Assembly: GCA_013154075.1 (NCBI GenBank)
Contig: JAADDG010000090.1
Span: 1-8,737 of the forward strand
Reading direction: 5' to 3'
Length of the DNA stretch: 8,737 nucleotides
From: Campylobacterota bacterium
GTDB lineage: Bacteria; Campylobacterota; Campylobacteria; Campylobacterales; JAADDG01
In this document: positions 7,601 through 8,737 of the stretch, piece by piece
Layout of the letters: each line of letters begins with the position of its first letter
Numbering within the stretch: the stretch's first letter is position 1
Made by a program: the position numbers and the translations under genes
The notes under the pieces: model-generated
What the model saw: the letters and a program-made list of their open reading frames with translations, nothing else
Database searches by the model: none
What the model was told of the DNA's origin: nothing

Positions 7601-8504
7601 AAGAGGAAGTTTTTCGGTTTTTGGTATGAATAGGCACGGTCTTGTGGCCGGCAATATCTGTTATAGAAACGGAGTTTTGAAAGAGTGGGCGAGTAGTCTT
7701 TATGTGGACGGTGCGGAGTATTTGATAGTTGAGAATAATTTAGTTTATGACAATTTCGGATTGGGGCTTACTATCAGTCAAGAAACGAGAGAATCCACAG
7801 CCGATCACGTCATAGTTAGAAACAATTTCTCATGGAACAATAAAAGAGGCGGAATGCTTGGAAGCTCTCACGGAGGAGAGGTTAGAGATTGTGTCTTTGT
7901 TCACAATACCGTAGGAGGAGCCAAAGTAGAGACGGAGTTTTTCTTGGGTACGGCAAGAAATTGGAGAATAAAAAACAATATCTTTTATGAATTCGGAACT
8001 TCTCCATATCTTTTCAAGGATATTTCCAATATGACCTCTTCATGGGAGTTTGATTACAACTATTACGCTCCGAGGTTGGGATTTTACAAGATCCATATGG
8101 CCGGAAGAGTTTACAGCGATTTTGGCTCTTATCAGAGAGGAACCGGCAAAGATCCCCACTCAATCAACGGAGAGGATCCTAAACTAAAAGATCCTTCTCA
8201 TCAAGACTACTCCCTAAGGGATGATAGCCCTTGCAAAAATGCGGGAGGATTTTTTACAAAAACCGTCTCAAGCGGTAGCGGAACCGTCATAAGAGTTTTG
8301 GATGCAAGATATTTTACGGACGGTTTCGGCGTAAAAGAGGGTGATAAAATCAAGATAGGAAGAAATCCGTCCGTTAGAGTGATAGCGGTGGATTACGCGT
8401 CAAATACGATAACTATCGATACTCCCGTCTCTTGGGGCGCAAATGAGGGAGTTAGCTACGATTATGAGGGAAGTATGCCCGATATCGGAGCTTTGAAGGG
8501 ATAA
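4608..8504 (+). CDS. Large modular protein: three (beta-domain + FnIII) modules and a C-terminal right-handed beta-helix
   Basis: Protein of 1298 residues, function not established. Three tandem modules begin at V5, V263 and V525. Each has a domain of about 170 residues (VTVYEDAEDG, GW..YD, GHG..NG.WLR, TKDGKWHTI.RDLRED, GRVDDI) that looks like a beta-sandwich binding domain, then a fibronectin type III domain (about 177-258, 435-520, 696-780; LSWKDN..ESG, YRDGVL, Y.V.A.N..GES). Residues 784-1298 form a parallel beta-helix: an entry motif (YYVSPQGDDSWDG, GPWKTIQHAASVVKAGETVYV), ladder rungs at about 880-1130 (VIVRNNFSWNN, LIVENNLVYDN, WRIKNNIFYEF) and a C-terminal cap ending DIGALKG. Such helices occur in polysaccharide lyases, epimerases, glycosidases and adhesins; no catalytic residues can be assigned. 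There is no signal peptide, lipobox, RTX repeat or membrane anchor, which is odd for a protein of this type. Base composition resembles the neighbours, so recent transfer is not obvious. No export genes are in the window. Confidence 0.88.
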   Translation: MAQNVTIYEDAEDGSIKGWEIYDKNPPGAVIRNVYDSERKSRVIEFQGHGIDNGYWLRKDNLAYWDNRTQFILEWSMKFAETYIIYVYLYTNKGFKYLQYEPRDDNPLGSGNYIKIGLGSSTKDGKWHTIRRDLREDIHLAQKDTQIIAVEAFLVRGNGRVDDIKLMRDSISPAPPLAPSDLEAVSSSLSVTLSWKDNSDNESGFNVYRDGVLIHTTAMNKTFYTDEGLSPDTAYSYEVRAFNSYGESEGVRISVKTEPQTTVTVYEDAEDGSIAGWAIYDRYPPGATIKNVFDNDKNSRVIELKGHGVGNGFWLRNSDFSYWDNKKQFIAKWSMKFAENYIIYFYILTTKGYKYLQYEPRNDDLLGSGNYIRYGLGEGTKDGKWHTIERDLREDLKNAQSDTDIIAVEAFLVRGSGRVDDIMLLSKDVTPPQKPAAPSDLKAEVETRSITLSWRDNSDNESGFNIYRDGVLIFSTTPNVTSYTDTGLTPSTSYTYSVTAVNDAGESESISITVVTKESEGGETVTVYEDAEDGNIEGWSVYDDTPSGAVIRNVYDSDKKSRVIELKGHGIDNGYWLRNGDGSYWSNRKQFIIEWSMKYSENFIVYILLTTDKGTRYLRYDPVDSDALGSGTYIKYGIGSSTKDGKWHTIRRDLREDLKKAQPDTKLIEVEAFLIRGNGRVDDIKLIGEKEPDFPPAKPTDLKASVTKNSVSLTWKDNAQSESGYKIYRDGVLIFTTAANITSYKDENLSPDTKYRYAVRAYNDVGESEEASIEVTTMPDDSKAYYVSPQGDDSWDGKADTYKGGNHGPWKTIQHAASVVKAGETVYVREGTYVGPIRIQRSGSANEGYITFRNYPGEKPVITRRDQNMSVDTFYGIGVSYIKIIGFHIYQGVRAGIKFYGPGSHIEIRNNEVSELNANIPVEKRLEHAICITAYKDRPMSHIVIDSNHVHHNHTGNPNVGGAYDEAMTVLGAVEYFRVTNNIVHDNDFIGLDIIGHQRGSFSVFGMNRHGLVAGNICYRNGVLKEWASSLYVDGAEYLIVENNLVYDNFGLGLTISQETRESTADHVIVRNNFSWNNKRGGMLGSSHGGEVRDCVFVHNTVGGAKVETEFFLGTARNWRIKNNIFYEFGTSPYLFKDISNMTSSWEFDYNYYAPRLGFYKIHMAGRVYSDFGSYQRGTGKDPHSINGEDPKLKDPSHQDYSLRDDSPCKNAGGFFTKTVSSGSGTVIRVLDARYFTDGFGVKEGDKIKIGRNPSVRVIAVDYASNTITIDTPVSWGANEGVSYDYEGSMPDIGALKG
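4620..5393 (+). repeat. Tandem module 1 (residues 5-262)
   Basis: First of three in-frame modules of about 260 codons, starting VTIYEDAEDGSIKGW and ending with an FnIII domain before TVTVYEDAEDG. It is closest to module 3 in the N-terminal domain: both read GAVIRNVYDS, GHGIDNGYWLR and GSSTKDGKWHTIRRDLRED. DNA at 4980-5002 is identical over 23 bases to 6540-6562, an in-frame offset of 520 codons. Confidence 0.9.
5394..6179 (+). repeat. Tandem module 2 (residues 263-524)
   Basis: Second module, starting VTVYEDAEDGSIAGWAIYD. Its FnIII part is closest to that of module 1: 5958-5998 matches 5181-5221 at 40 of 41 bases, an in-frame offset of 259 codons. The module ends in a linker (ESEGGE) written with a run of seven G residues (6168-6174). 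Confidence 0.9.
6168..6174 (+). repeat. G7 homopolymer tract at the module 2/3 boundary
   Basis: Seven consecutive G residues encode Gly521-Gly522 and the first base of Glu523. I noticed no longer G or C run in the window. Adding one G leads to TGA after about nine codons (frame reads GDSYRL then stop); losing one leads to TAG after about sixteen codons. Both would truncate the protein after two modules and remove module 3 and the beta-helix. Confidence 0.6.
6180..6956 (+). repeat. Tandem module 3 (residues 525-783)
   Basis: Third module, starting VTVYEDAEDGNIEGWSVYD, with its FnIII domain (PPAKPTDLKASV to IEVTTMP) leading directly into the beta-helix at YYVSPQG. The FnIII domain is the most diverged of the three (DNAQSESGYKIYRDG instead of DNSDNESGFN.YRDG). 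Confidence 0.9.
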
Positions 8505-8524
8505 AAGGGGCTCTCCCTTTTATC
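8500..8524. terminator. Bidirectional terminator hairpin containing both stop codons
   Basis: GATAAAAGGG (8500-8509) and CCCTTTTATC (8515-8524) are perfect 10-base complements with a 5-base loop (GCTCT). The left arm contains the TAA of the large gene (8502-8504) and the right arm the TAA of the small leftward gene (8520-8522 on the minus strand). A-run, GGG/CCC core and T-run give the layout of a two-way intrinsic terminator, although the T-run lies inside the stem and no longer T-tract follows. Confidence 0.6.
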
Positions 8525-8737
8525 TAATTAGTGAAAACTCTTCTATAGTTTCCTGATTTTCCGTATCCTTGATATTTTTCCATTTCTCTTTGTGTAAGTT
8601 ATTGAATATCTTTAATGCAAGTTCGAAATCTATTCCAAAATCGCTTGCCGTTTGAAAAATAGTTTTGCCCGAAAGCATGGCTTTTTGAATTTTTGTCAAA
8701 TCCTCTTGCGATAGTTCTCTCTCTTTTACCATCTCCA
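8520..8737 (-). CDS. Small protein of unknown function, helix-turn-helix-like (5' end at or beyond window edge)
   Basis: At least 70 residues from the ATG at 8732 (MVKERELSQ), ending EEFSLIR. I do not recognise the family. Residues about 8-45 (LTKIQKAMLSGKTIFQTASDFGIDFELALKIFNNL) look like three helices with a helix-turn-helix spacing, as in small DNA-binding domains; the tail is acidic. No signal peptide or membrane segment. The start is uncertain: GGAG directly abuts ATG at 8732, with no spacer to act as a ribosome binding site, and the frame stays open to the edge, where the next codons read xTG GAG ATG. xTG could itself be the start, or the gene may extend further. It converges on the large gene, with 15 bases between the two stop codons, and shares the terminator hairpin with it. 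The sequence gives no sign that it regulates the large gene. Confidence 0.6.
   Translation of the reverse strand, partial: EMVKERELSQEDLTKIQKAMLSGKTIFQTASDFGIDFELALKIFNNLHKEKWKNIKDTENQETIEEFSLIR

Noticed and set aside
4590..7637. Several minus-strand open frames of 65-156 codons opposite the large gene
   Set aside because: They recur at equivalent places in the repeated modules, as expected for complementary-strand shadows, and none resembles a known protein.

Overview
The window looks like chromosomal DNA of a Campylobacterota (Epsilonproteobacteria) species, probably a free-living sulfur- or hydrogen-oxidising marine lineage rather than a host-associated Campylobacter or Helicobacter. This rests on low GC, Lys/Ile/Phe-rich proteins, short intergenic gaps, an extended -10 type promoter (TATGCTACAAT) and the general character of the XseA and NAD-GDH sequences. 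The genus cannot be fixed from the sequence alone.

Layout. Bases 1-1467 (+) are the 3' part of a long NAD-dependent glutamate dehydrogenase gene that begins outside the window. It is followed 9 bases later by xseA (1477-2745, +), the exonuclease VII large subunit. xseA runs tail-to-tail into a leftward cluster (read from right to left): an ankyrin-repeat protein (4396-3902), thpR, an RNA 2',3'-cyclic phosphodiesterase (3905-3417), and a PAP2 membrane phosphatase (3341-2742). The ankyrin gene and thpR overlap by ATGA. xseA and the PAP2 gene overlap by the palindrome TTAA, which lies in the loop of an A/T-flanked hairpin that can serve as a two-way terminator. A 211-base AT-rich divergent spacer (4397-4607) holds a good leftward promoter and, on the right, a nested inverted repeat running into a perfect Shine-Dalgarno sequence.

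The right half is one large gene (4608-8504, +) for a 1298-residue repeat protein. It has three near-identical modules of about 260 residues, each a conserved beta-rich domain of about 170 residues plus a fibronectin type III domain, followed by a right-handed parallel beta-helix domain of about 515 residues. This architecture suggests an exported glycan-binding or glycan-cleaving protein or an adhesin. However, the protein has no signal peptide, and an in-frame TGA in the ribosome binding site rules out an upstream extension. The gene contains a G7 tract at a module boundary and in-frame direct repeats that could change the module number, so it is the most interesting locus here.

The last gene (8520 to the right edge, -) is a small predicted helix-turn-helix-like protein of unknown function. 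It converges on the large gene over a hairpin whose two arms contain the two stop codons.

The left half is ordinary housekeeping: central nitrogen metabolism, DNA repair, RNA-end processing and lipid phosphate removal. The large gene is an accessory surface or secreted function whose partners are not in the window.
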